Below, one piece after another: positions 53,601 to 61,983 of a stretch of DNA of 64,000 nt (position 1 is the first letter of the stretch; the number at the start of each line of letters is the position of its first letter). The DNA is from Drosophila pseudoobscura (Eukaryota; Arthropoda; Insecta; Diptera; Drosophilidae): positions 15,327,001 through 15,391,000 of the forward strand of contig NC_046681.1 in the NCBI RefSeq assembly GCF_009870125.1. Reading direction: 5' to 3'. The notes under the pieces are model-generated. The model was given only the letters and a program-made list of their open reading frames with translations. It was not told the DNA's origin and did not search any database. The position numbers and the translations under genes were made by a program.

Positions 53601-56600
53601 AAAAAGTTCTACATGTAAAAAAGTTGTTCCCAAAGGGAGAGGGACATAGACCCATGGAAGAGCACAGCAGGCCTCATGGCCTAATGACTTTTAACCGAGT
53701 TTCAAAATGCAAAAAAAAAAAAGAAAAGAGAGCGACACTTAATTGTTGCATTGTTGTTAGGGCATAAAGTTCTTGTTCCTACAAATAATTGAGCTGCAAT
53801 TTATACTAGGGTTCTAATATGGATGTACATATATATAGTGGGGAAAATGGGAAAGTGTTTGGAGAGCGGAAAAGTTTTGTGGTAGAAAATACAGAAGTTT
53901 GCTTTGCTTCTCTAAAGAATGAACTTTTAAGCTGAATTCTGTAGATTCCATAAAGTTTTTACGGATTAAAATAGTCCTACTGCTAAGCCACACTGGAAGA
54001 GGGGACTGGGAAGCTAGGAAACTATAGCTCTGAGTGAGAAAACCCATACATTCCAGTCTAACCCAAGATTGGTCGCCTTTTTTACTGTGTTGGACCAAAA
54101 ATTTCGGTTTTTTTTCTCGCTCACTCTTTATATACATATTTGCTTTGTGATTCTATTCTATAGTCAAAGTCTTTTTTCAACTCTTGGAAATATCAACATG
54201 TGTTCCTATCAGAAATCAGTTTTCATACTGAAAAAAAGAATTCTCGGGCGGTTCCTTTATCTGTTTTAAACCCCCAGAGACCCCATTCACACCCCTACGA
54301 GTAATTCCATTGAAAAATGCATTCTCCCAGACCCCCACTGAGGGGAGGGCAAGCCGAACATCTCTTTTGGTTTTTAGTTTTAACCTTTAACTTGTTTATC
54401 TAACGATTTCCATTGTTCTTCTGTGGCGTTTTTCCTCAGGTCAAGCTGGTGGATGTCGAGAAGGTGGAGTGGCTGAATCGGCGCTCGTATAGCGCCATTG
54501 GACTGTTGCTGGGACGCGAGGGTCGGGTGCTCTTGCGCTGCGACGATGGCCTCGAAGACTGGTTCGAGCTTTTGGAGGTATGTAGACCCTGAATAAAATA
54601 CAATTCCGATTTAAACAACTAACCAAAACACATTATAGGAATGCACTATGACCTCCAAGGAGCGTCGACGAGCTTTGAAGATTGCCCAGGGACCGCGGTC
54701 GAGAGCCTCTCTGGCTGCCCCCGTGTCGCACGCCTCGCTGCAGTTCCAGCACTTCGGCCTGGGAGGCACCTACTCGAGTGCCCTGGACGACTGGCTGATG
54801 ACGAACGGAACGGGCGGCGGCCTGGCACGCCACAAGATCGGAGCCGGCAGCCTGAACGGCTATGGCGGCGCCAATCCCTTCCTCTTCTCCGATTCGGTGC
54901 CGGATCTGAGCGCCTTGAACAACGAGAACCACAACCACCACTTGAGCGGCATTAGCACTAACCACTCGACGCCCCAGAAGATCCCCCATCACAGCAACGC
55001 GAATCTCAGCCGCTACTCCAACGGCTATGCCTCCGCCCAGAACAGCTTCACGCAGGGAGGAGCCCTGTACGGGTCGCCCAGGCGCATCTTCATCAACAGC
55101 AGCTTCGGCAGCAATCAGGTGGTCGACGAGGAGACCGAAGAGGCGGAGGTCCAACTCCGACGTCCCAGGCTCTTCCGCGGCGTGAGCGCCACTCCGGACA
55201 ACGGCAACGAGCTGGACAGGGACTGGCTGTACCGCAAGCCCCGAGCGCCCACCGACATGCGGCACTCAGGTGAGTCTCTCGCATCATTTGAGGAAGCAAC
55301 CAACTTATCCGTGGTCTGTTTTTAGTTCAACCCATGCTCCCCACGGGTGGAGGAGGCTGTGCCCCCAGCAAAATCGAACTGGACTGCTCGGCCCATGACA
55401 GCGGCTTGGATACGCCACCGTCCACGCATCGTCCGTCCAGCTATCGGGAGGCGTCTCGCGACAGCACCGAGACGAACGGCAGCTCCTCGCGCGGCACTCT
55501 GCTGAACAATGGCTCGCCCGCAGGCAGCTTTCGGGGCAAGAAGCTGAGCAGCCAGGTCAGCAATCTCAACCAGCTGAATGCCCTGAACGGATCGCGGTAC
55601 TCCGTGCAGGACCAGCGCATCCTGAAGATGCGCAACAACGAGGAGGAGCGCTGCGCCTCCATCAAGATGGCCAATCGCTTGAACCAGAACCACGAACAGC
55701 AGCTTCAGCCCCAACAGCAGCTCCAGCAGCAGGCCTCCTACGATCCCAACCAGAATCGTTACTACAAAAACGGCAATGCCACACCCCCCACATCACTAAC
55801 GCCCCAGCATACGCCGCAGCATAAGCTTCTGATGATGCAACATCAGCAGCAGCACCTCCACGGCAATGGCAATGGAAATGGTGCTGCGTTGAATGGAAAC
55901 ACCAATGGCTCGGCCATATTCCGGGAACGATACCAGCACCCGGCCTTGGCGGCCATCATCAACGAGGCGCAGGGCCTGAAGTTTCGAGGTAGGTGCATCG
56001 GTTTCCCCATCGCCACATGGCTCTGATTGCACTCCTCTCATAACTCCCCATCTCATCTGGCATGCTTTCCACTTTGGTTATGATTTGACATCTTAAGCAT
56101 TACAAAACACGGAACACACATCATTCCATTAAGCATTTCGTTACGTTTCTGGGCATATTAGCTGGAATAGGAAGCATTTATTCTCTCCTCTCTGGTATAC
56201 GTGTCGCGCATGTTATGTGGCAGTGCCCCTCGGCACTGATTTTTATTTCCTTACTATAAAATATAAAAAAGAACGGCCAATCATCCGAAATTCCGTTTAG
56301 ACCTCTCTAAACATTTCGGTTTCGTGTTACGCGTCATACGGCAGTGCACCTCGGCGCCAACTCGTTTTTACATTGCTTTACAAAATTTCGCTCAAGCCAA
56401 CTAACATTCGACCTACAAAGGTTGACAATCTACGAGTCTTCAAGAGAATTTTTATAAAATTTCGGTTAAAAGTGTCGCGCGTCATGCAGCAATGCCCCAC
56501 GGTCGCAGTATCAGAATCACAGCCGGGACTAAGTCGTGGGACAGACTAACAGCGAGTAAAACAAATCATCGAACATTTAATCATTTAACGCAGATAACCC

Positions 56601-57004
56601 CCAGCCCAGCACCATATTCAACTCCAGTCTTATCGAATATATATTTATATTATTTTTTTTTGTAATTTTCCTTTTTGCATGTTAACAATTTAAAGAAGAA
56701 ACGGAAAATATGTGGTAAACCAAGAGAAAAAAAAAATGTAAGAAAAAGTGCATGCTTTACACACACAGAAAACACTCCTTAGTGCATGAGACAAGATCGG
56801 GAGATATATCGGTATATGTATATGTATATATACAAATATATAATTATAGAGCGCGCCTACTCGGACAGTCAGCAGCGTCGCCTGCTGAACAACAACAACG
56901 GACCGTCGGCCGTCCAGCCAGCCTCGCCGCTCGCCCAGAGGCGGAATAATCCCGGTAGCGGACTCGGAGCTGGATCCATCTATGGGACACCGACGCGTGT
57001 ATAG
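18253..57004 (+). CDS. PH-domain protein, 840 aa, eight coding exons
   Basis: Coding exons: 18253-18693, 27273-27563, 48151-48257, 49724-49820, 54440-54577, 54639-55269, 55326-55988 and 56850-57004. All junctions have GT..AG ends and keep one frame (phases 0,0,2,0,0,1,1). Residues 1-147 are low-complexity (Ser/Thr, polyGln, an Arg/Glu helix, Gly). The PH domain is about 258-370, starting PIKRGLLWQQ; K278-x-R280 followed by Tyr resembles the phosphoinositide-binding motif, and W353 suits the invariant C-terminal-helix Trp. The rest is Asn/Ser/Gln-rich and probably disordered, with a class-I PDZ-like end (T-R-V). It is probably a membrane-recruited scaffold. I suspect the orthologue of D. melanogaster CG5004, from memory, so no symbol is given. 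Two long introns separate the low-complexity exons from the PH exons, so shorter isoforms are likely. Confidence 0.85.
18694..27272 (+). other. Intron 1 of the PH-protein gene (8.6 kb)
   Basis: No coding exon is recognised. Contents: a CA repeat (19274-19298), a CpG-rich patch near 21230-21320, an 18-bp palindrome (23223-23240), a repeated 14-mer (23324 and 23355), and several G runs. The longest open frames (for example 19331-19837) have no protein-like features. Confidence 0.65.
19274..19298. repeat. (AC)n microsatellite
   Basis: Twelve uninterrupted AC units inside intron 1. Confidence 0.85.
27273..27563 (+). CDS. PH protein exon 2 (residues 148-244)
   Basis: The acceptor CAATTTAG ends at 27272 and the donor GTAGGA starts at 27564. 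It is 97 codons long with both ends in phase 0, so it could be skipped without a frameshift. It encodes KETAPWHQMWTHMKRLSHAS, a Pro/His-rich run, then GKCILFPDRTSSLKSSMYTQ and FRPDM. The ATG at 27297 could start a shorter isoform if an internal promoter exists. Confidence 0.75.
29412..29466. repeat. Five 11-bp tandem units
   Basis: Units follow ACTCCGAAGCG with A for G changes in the later copies; the period is exactly 11 throughout. Confidence 0.85.
30471..30501. repeat. Two adjacent inverted repeats
   Basis: TGTCCGCC-GT-GGCGGACA (30471-30488) is followed at once by AGCAC-GCAT-GTGCT (30488-30501), sharing one base. Confidence 0.75.
32635..32667. repeat. (GA)16 microsatellite
   Basis: Uninterrupted GA units, a possible GAGA-factor site within intron 2. 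Confidence 0.85.
33713..33750. repeat. (CATC)n followed by (CGAA)n
   Basis: About five CATC units pass into three CGAA units. Confidence 0.8.
33833..33856. repeat. (TC)n microsatellite
   Basis: About twelve TC units, followed by degenerate TCTCTG sequence. Confidence 0.85.
37664..37698. repeat. Five exact copies of CTGCCCC
   Basis: A perfect 7-bp tandem array; on the minus strand it reads GGGGCAG, a G-quadruplex pattern close to the GGGGCAT array at 12909. Confidence 0.9.
39880..40140 (+). promoter_or_regulatory. Candidate internal promoter and first exon of the PH-protein gene
   Basis: A CpG-rich stretch with a CGT/CGTC repeat (39957-39990) is followed by TATTTAAAT, then an A-rich, CAG-containing sequence like fly 5' leaders. 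It lies 8 kb before the PH exons on the same strand. No donor was fixed, so this rests on composition only. Confidence 0.25.
45192..45243. repeat. GGCTGGCTCGAT-type repeat
   Basis: Two 12-bp units with the GGCTGGCTCGAT pattern decay into GGCT/GGCTC units. Confidence 0.8.
48151..48257 (+). CDS. PH protein exon 3 (start of PH domain)
   Basis: The acceptor GCTTTTGCAG ends at 48150 and the donor GTGAGT starts at 48258. It encodes residues 245-280: a SLLAGRIPVASM linker, then PIKRGLLWQQ (first PH strand) and FSRWKER. The last codon is split (AG|A). Confidence 0.9.
48258..49723 (+). other. Intron 3 (1.5 kb)
   Basis: A pyrimidine run (CTCTCC)n lies at about 48536-48560. No exon or RNA gene is seen. 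Confidence 0.7.
49724..49820 (+). CDS. PH protein exon 4 (middle of PH domain)
   Basis: The acceptor ATCTTGCAG ends at 49723 and the donor GTAAGT starts at 49821. It encodes YFVLTRDYLHCFKR, the usual PH second and third strands, then a Ser/Ala-rich loop and MGQFIFK. Confidence 0.9.
49821..54439 (+). other. Intron 4 (4.6 kb), inside the PH domain
   Basis: It contains CT/pyrimidine runs (50853-50882), A/T-rich sequence and short open frames only. The minus-strand frame near 53341-53589 is Gln/His-rich from a CTG-type repeat and has no support as a gene. Confidence 0.65.
54440..54577 (+). CDS. PH protein exon 5 (end of PH domain)
   Basis: The acceptor CCTCAG ends at 54439 and the donor GTATGT starts at 54578. 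Its 46 codons encode VKLVDVEKVEWLNRRSYSAI, then GRVLLRCDDGLEDWFELLE, the last strand and the C-terminal helix with its Trp. Confidence 0.9.
54639..55269 (+). CDS. PH protein exon 6
   Basis: It follows a 61-bp intron and encodes residues 359-568: the end of the PH helix (ECTMTSKERRRALK), then an Asn/Ser/His-rich, probably disordered region and an acidic EETEEAEVQLRRPR segment. It ends in phase 1 at the donor GTGAGT. Confidence 0.9.
55326..55988 (+). CDS. PH protein exon 7
   Basis: It follows a 56-bp intron and encodes residues 569-789: Ser/Thr-rich, a short RILKMRNNEEERCASIKMAN segment that may be helical, then Gln-rich and Gly/Asn repeats and a YQHPALAAIINEAQGLKF end. The donor GTAGGT starts at 55989. 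Without splicing the frame runs 12 residues further to TGA 56024-56026. Confidence 0.85.
55989..56849 (+). other. Intron 7, with a possible alternative 3' end
   Basis: Reading through adds 12 residues ending in A-T-W-L and stops at 56026. The intron contains three diverged copies of a roughly 36-bp motif at 56201, 56324 and 56472. Only non-canonical poly(A)-like hexamers (TATAAA) are present, so a terminated isoform is possible but unproven. Confidence 0.5.
56850..57004 (+). CDS. PH protein last exon
   Basis: The acceptor TAATTATAG ends at 56849. It encodes residues 790-840, ERAYSDSQQRRLLNNNN to a Gly/Ser-rich end closing YGTPTRV, stop TAG 57002-57004. The junction restores FRERAYSDSQQRR in frame. 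Confidence 0.85.
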
Positions 57005-57219
57005 CGTTTGCAGGTCTAAGGGATGGATGATGACTGAGATGAAGACCATTCCGAATAGATGATAGATAAGCACTTGTGGAGTAGATGTAGACGAAACCAG
57101 TCATGAGTAAATGAAATTAGAAATTTGCATAGAGAATACGTCAACGAAGATAGTAGATATTAAATAAGTAGACTCTTAGTGTATGTGTGCTCCAATGTCC
57201 AGCTTTACGTAAATGTTTA

Positions 57220-57225
57220 AATAAA
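57220..57225 (+). terminator. Poly(A) signal of the PH-protein gene
   Basis: AATAAA lies 216 bp after the stop codon; a second one is at 57402-57407. Confidence 0.6.
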
Positions 57226-57407
57226 ATATATATTCTAAAACAAATAAGAAACCATAATCGCTTGTTTTTCTTACGTCTCCGTTGAAAATGTGCCCCTGCT
57301 AATGGAGCAATCGGATGACAAAGGAAATATAATAATAAAAAAATAGAATACAATTACTGTTGAACTTACTTGTGGAGTGTGATCCAGGTGGATCATAAAA
57401 TAATAAA

Positions 57408-58032
57408 CATTTTGTACTTTTCACGAGGCAAATATTACAATGCTGGCCTGGATGAATAGATCACTTCCTAATGCATACATACCTAAAATTTGCAATAATA
57501 CCCCCAAAATCGTTTTAAAAATTTAAAAACCGCTATTTGGTTACTTTTTTAACTTGTATCGGCCTCTATAGAGCAGATAACCACAAAAATTGAATGGATT
57601 TTAAAGAGAAATGTACGACCTTTCACAAGGTTTTGGTTTCGTGGATATACCTGAAGATATAGCGACCCAAAGTTGAAGTTTTGGCCATGTCTGGTGCCAT
57701 GTTAAACGCTAGTTCTTTGGTGACATTAATTCTCAAAAAAATTAGCTACTAATCATTAAATTTGTTCAAAGAAAGTCAAAAGGAACGAATTATTCAGTAA
57801 AATTCAACCCTGTGCCTCGCGAGATGCAACCCTGCGAACGCGGGAAAAGCATACTGTTAGAGAGAGAGACAGAAAACGGATTGAGAATGCGAAAGCGCGA
57901 AATCAAAAGCACCCCCAAAGGATACACCAAGGAATCCAAGGAGAGAGCGACACGACTCCGTGTGGGAGAGAGCGCCCCCAATAGATGTGTGTGTGTGTGG
58001 AAATTAGCTTTTCGGAGTCAACAATAAAATTT
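57408..58032. other. Intergenic spacer
   Basis: No gene is seen between the poly(A) region of the PH gene and the promoter of the next gene. The sequence is A/T-rich, with purine-rich stretches from 57830 on. Confidence 0.6.
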
Positions 58033-58038
58033 TCATTC
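58033..58038 (+). promoter_or_regulatory. Initiator of the acidic-protein gene
   Basis: TCATTC matches the fly initiator TCAKTY. Starting at 58035 would give a 191-nt leader containing a CAG run (58075-58095). No TATA box is present at -30. Confidence 0.3.
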
Positions 58039-58225
58039 AGCTTTGGGACGCATTCAGCAGCACAAGTGGCTGCAACAGCAGCAGCAGCAGCAGCAGGAGC
58101 GCAGGACCGCCTTAGGAGAGCTAAAAACCTCAAAACCTCGACCTCGGCAACAGGAGCAACAGCAACAGCATCAGAAACAGAATCAGAATCAGGGGATAGA
58201 GAAAATCCGCAGTGGGCGCTAAAGA

Positions 58226-59220
58226 ATGCGAAGTCGCACCGAGCTGGTGACCACCACATTTGTGGAGAGCGACGAAGAGGAGGACTACAGTCCAGACGAC
58301 GATTCCGACTCGGAGGAGGACTGGCGACCCACCAAGAAGCGGCCACCAAAGCAGCCACGTATCGGCGTAGCCATTGCTGGAGGTTCGGGTGCAGGTGGAG
58401 CTGCAGGTGCAAGCGGGGGACCAGGCGGCGGTGAGGGCGGTCGCAAGAGAAAGGCTGCTGGAACGGCCGCCAAGGCCAAGCGTCGCCACTCGAAGGTGGA
58501 CAGCGACGACGAATCCGACGACGACGACGACGATGACCTAGAAACGGATCCCAGCGACGAGGACTTTGAGTATCCACTGGCCAGCACCTCGAAGCGGCCG
58601 CAGAGTCTGCCCCCGAAGAAGCAGTTCGTGAAGCTCCACCAGGTGGATCTGCTGATGAAGAAGGCTGACCTCCTCGACAAGGATTGGATGAAGAACACTC
58701 GCCTCTGCCTGTGGCGCAAGGATGTGCAGGCGAGTCTCCTGCAGAAGTTTCTCAGAGTAAAGTCGGAGCCCGGCGAGGAGCAGCTGCTCTTCACTTCCAG
58801 CTCGGTGGTAAGTCTCTGCGGACTATCCATACGGATACGGTGTAATCTCTTGCATTTCTCATGCCTGTGCAGTATTCCAGCTGGGATGAGCAGCAAATTG
58901 GCGACTACTTGGAGGTGAAGGCCAACTGCTTGGACCCCAACAATCGACGGTTCAAGCTGCACGATCTGGAGGGCATTATGAAGGTATCCCAGGAGTTGCT
59001 CGAGGAGCAGGATAAGGAGGACCCGGATGAGGAGGCTGCTCCACCTGGTGCTGATGACGACGACGAAGAAGATGAAGGAAATCCCGAGGACCCCGAGCTG
59101 GAGCCAGAGTCAGAGCCAGTGCCAGATCTGGAGGAGGATGAGGAGGAAGACGAAGCCCTCGACGAGGAGGAGGAAGCCGAGGACGAAGGCCAAGATCATA
59201 CCGATGAAACAGATCCATAA
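58226..59220 (+). CDS. Acidic, probably nuclear protein of unknown function, 309 aa
   Basis: Two exons, 58226-58807 and 58873-59220, are joined by a 65-bp intron (GTAAGT..TGTGCAG, phase 0). Residues 11-32 are acidic (SDEEEDYSPDDDSDSEEDW), then a basic stretch (KKRPPKQPR), a Gly-rich linker, and a bipartite nuclear-signal-like run (RKRKAAGTAAKAKRR). A second acidic block is followed by the only region that looks folded, from KKQFVKLHQVDLLMKKADLL to about IMKVSQELLEE (roughly residues 135-240). The C-terminal 70 residues are almost all Glu/Asp. VKSE at 178-181 fits the SUMOylation consensus. The charge pattern suggests a chromatin or histone-binding role, but that is inference; the family is not recognised. 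The leader is CAG-rich and the gene is convergent with the CCDC43-family gene. Confidence 0.85.
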
Positions 59221-59619
59221 ATCAAACAAATAATCCTACTATACAGTATATACAGCGAGAGAACATTTGAGATTCTCAGCCGAGATTAATCGTAAATAGT
59301 TGGCCAAGTTAGCATTAGAGATCGAGAATTCCCAAGCATCTGGCTGCTACTTTGAGACAACTTTTAATTTAATTTAGTAAATTAATTGAAGAAAACCGAA
59401 AAAGAAAGACATTTTAAAAATATCCATTCAAAACTTTGGCGTTTCAATTGCAATACAATGTCAAAGTCGGTTAGTGTATATATAATGTACAGATATATGT
59501 GTAGTATCTAGAGGAGACTCCTGCTTCCCTCTCTCTTTCTCTCTCTCGGTGTGGGGGGAGCTGCTGCTGCATTGGCAATTTGCACAGAACTATGATTTCG
59601 GGGATCGGATTGTGGCGGG
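59221..59619. other. Space between convergent genes
   Basis: It holds the 3' ends of both neighbours and no open frame of note. No canonical AATAAA is obvious for the upstream gene on the + strand. Confidence 0.6.
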
Positions 59620-60382
59620 CTACCGACGGCGCTCTCCCTTGACGGTCTTGCGCTTCTCCTTCTTCTCCTCGCGCAGCTGTTTCTGCTTCTCGCGATCCTC
59701 CTTGTCTTTGAGCTTCTTGGCCGCACTGTCCAGGCGCGCCTGCTCCCGCTTCTCCTTGGCCAGAGCCTGAACATCGGACTTGTTTGTGTTGCGGGCCACA
59801 CCGCCGCTGTCATCATCGCTCTCCGCCTCCGACTGCTCATCGTCATCCCCAGGAACGGCAGTCTGAAAGGCAAAGCACAGGTTAAGGACTTGCTTATGGC
59901 ATGGCTTCGATTCGTTGGCGAAAACCTCTGAATACTGCGCCAGAATCTGCTTCTTGATGCGGCGTTCCTCTTCGGTGTATTCGCGCTCTTTGGCGGCGGG
60001 TTGCTGCAGCTTCTGTTGGGCCAGCAGCTTGGCCAGCTGAGCGTTCACATCAATGTCCAGGCCCTTCTTGGGCGGCTCGTCGGTGCTGGGATGGCTGTGA
60101 AGCCATTTTTGCATTATGGTGGCCACCAGATCGTCAATGTTGGCAGACTTTTGGGGGACGGGGGAATAATGCAATTAGCAATTAGCAGGCTTGAATTCAT
60201 GGCAAATGGAAAGAACTCACCCCGGTTTCGCTGAGGATTCCCTCGAGACCCTCAGCCTTCTCCTCGTCCGACTCCTCGCCTTCGAGTATGCCCACAATGT
60301 ACGAGCCAAAGACCCCCTCGTCTGTGTTGAGCTGGCGCAGCTGCTCGTTGAGCCAGCCCTGGAACTCTTCGCTGGCGCTCAT
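59620..60382 (-). CDS. CCDC43: CCDC43-family coiled-coil protein
   Basis: Transcribed right to left. Start ATG 60382-60380; exon 1 is 60221-60382, then a 73-bp intron (GTGAGT..CAAAAG), then coding sequence to TAG 59622-59620. The N-terminus (FQGWLNEQLRQL, VFGSYIVGIL, LEGILSE) matches the conserved fold of CCDC43, and the C-terminus is a long Lys/Glu/Arg helix ending RKTVKGERRR, as in the family. Read as two exons the protein is 229 aa. However, 59863-59925 looks like a 63-bp in-frame intron (branch-like CTTAAC, CTTTGCCTTTCAG acceptor, weak donor GTTTTC). Removing it gives 208 aa and joins QYSE to TAVPGDDDEQ, which fits the family better, so I favour three exons. The family's function is poorly known. 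From memory the D. melanogaster orthologue may be CG5013. Confidence 0.85.
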
Positions 60383-61380
60383 AGTGGACTCCAGCCAGGC
60401 GTATTCGATGATTCAGTTTAAATCCAGTTGCTACGTACCAAAATCTCCAGCCAGCGAAAAATTCAGCCACAAATGGCAGTAAAATGTAGATTTTCGGCGT
60501 GGAACGTGTGGGGCAGTGTTGTTACATGCCGTCAGCAAACAGATGTTTCTGTACTGTTAACTGTTACTGTTAACTGAATGTTACACCAGAAATGTATATG
60601 AAGAATTTTAGCGCAGTTCAGGTGAAAGATATCGTGGGCGTTCTGTTAATTGAAGATGAAAGATAAAATCTAATGACTAAGGTCGTTTCTTTATCTGTAT
60701 ATTTCGAAAATGAGAGGGTTTCTTACCACCATATCTAGCTCACACACACTTTTAATTAAGTAATTTCGAGTATTTTTTAAGATTAACTAACCCTCTTGGC
60801 CAATGCACCAATGTAGAAATAGTGTAGAAATGCCATTTCGTGAAAAAATTCATGTCAAAAAGTGGATAGCGAAGGTTTTCACACTGGCGCTTCCATGGGG
60901 CTTATACAAAAAAAATTCCAAACTTGTCAACAAACGATCACACACATGTAGTTAATATGTAGGAAAAATGTAGTCAGTGTGTAGTTGCCATGTAAAAAGA
61001 ATAATATAGTTGTTGCTGACTTTTTGGCTAAGCCTTATTTTATAAAGAATTCAATATAAATGAGAGCTATAAGTTAGCCAATCTTGTAGAAAGTGATTCG
61101 TCAATAGGATCAAATTATTTATTGCGAACTGAGGGCCCTAGCTAACTAGTTATAAGCAACCGAAGATAAATAGCGAGGAATACAATGGAACAATGAATAC
61201 AAATTCGTCAGTATATTTACGGTATATTTTGAAAATGAGACGGTATGTTTTGGTATATTTCAGAGCGTCAGACCGTATATTTTATATTCCAACGCGCTCC
61301 AACAAAATTTAATTTATTAATTTTGTGTTTAATAAAACAATGCCTCGTGCATAATTAATCCCCCTTCGGTTCTGTGTTAG
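60383..61380. other. Intergenic region with divergent promoters
   Basis: Flanked by the start of the CCDC43-family gene on the left and a presumed + strand first exon on the right. It is A/T-rich, with repeated TGTAG words (60812-60990) and the GTATATTT cluster (61211-61283). No coding sequence is seen. Confidence 0.55.
61211..61283. promoter_or_regulatory. Five GTATATTT-type motifs
   Basis: GTATATTTAC (61211), GGTATATTTT (61221), GGTATGTTTT (61242), GGTATATTTC (61252) and CCGTATATTTT (61273) lie within 73 bp, about 100 bp before the presumed leader exon. Promoter-proximal location suggests regulation; the binding factor is not identified. Confidence 0.35.
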
Positions 61381-61983
61381 TTTCTCGACATTTTGTGCTT
61401 GAATTGAACAGCGGGAAAGTGTATTCTATCGTTCAATTGTTCTGTTAAACAATTGCAAATGTTTATTACGTTAAGCTGTTTCTTACGGTTCTTGCGTTTT
61501 TGTGCGTGAGTGTGTTTCTCTGTCGCTGCTTCAGTGTTCGTACGCGCCTTTCCTTTGCCCCCTCTCTTGTGTTTCACGTCATGTTTGTCGCGCTGTAATA
61601 TTTCGCGGCCCCCGCCGCTCCCCCTCGATACGTCACACGTCTGCGACACCTGCGTTGACGTCGTCGCTCTGTCGCCGTTTGCTGTCGTCGCCTTCGTCTT
61701 TTGTTTATTTGTTGCACTGGCAGACGCCGTTATAAACAAAAAAAACCACTTCACAGACGCACGCATTCACACACACACACACACGCATGGACACTCGAGA
61801 TTCCAGCAACAAAACGCGCAGTTGGCAACAAGTGGAACATACATACAATCATGCATTTGTATAGTGGTGTGTGTGTGTAATCACAAGACGGCTTTCGGCA
61901 AAGACCCTAAAAACACCTCCCCAAAACAAAAGCGTTATTTGGTGGAGGAGGGTTTTTGTTTTTTTTTTTGAATACACTAAAAG
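61381..61983 (+). other. Probable untranslated first exon of a gene continuing to the right
   Basis: CpG- and CGT-rich sequence with CA repeats passes into an A-rich stretch that ends in a strong donor, AAG|GTGAGT at 61983/61984. All ATG frames inside close before the donor (for example ATG 61788 to TAG), so no coding sequence leaves through it. The start is estimated. The gene itself lies outside the window. Confidence 0.4.

Noticed and set aside
57985..58434. 149-codon + frame overlapping the start of the acidic-protein gene
   Set aside because: Translation of the CAG-rich leader and the second frame of the real exon; the frame from ATG 58226 has the acidic and basic blocks and splices cleanly.
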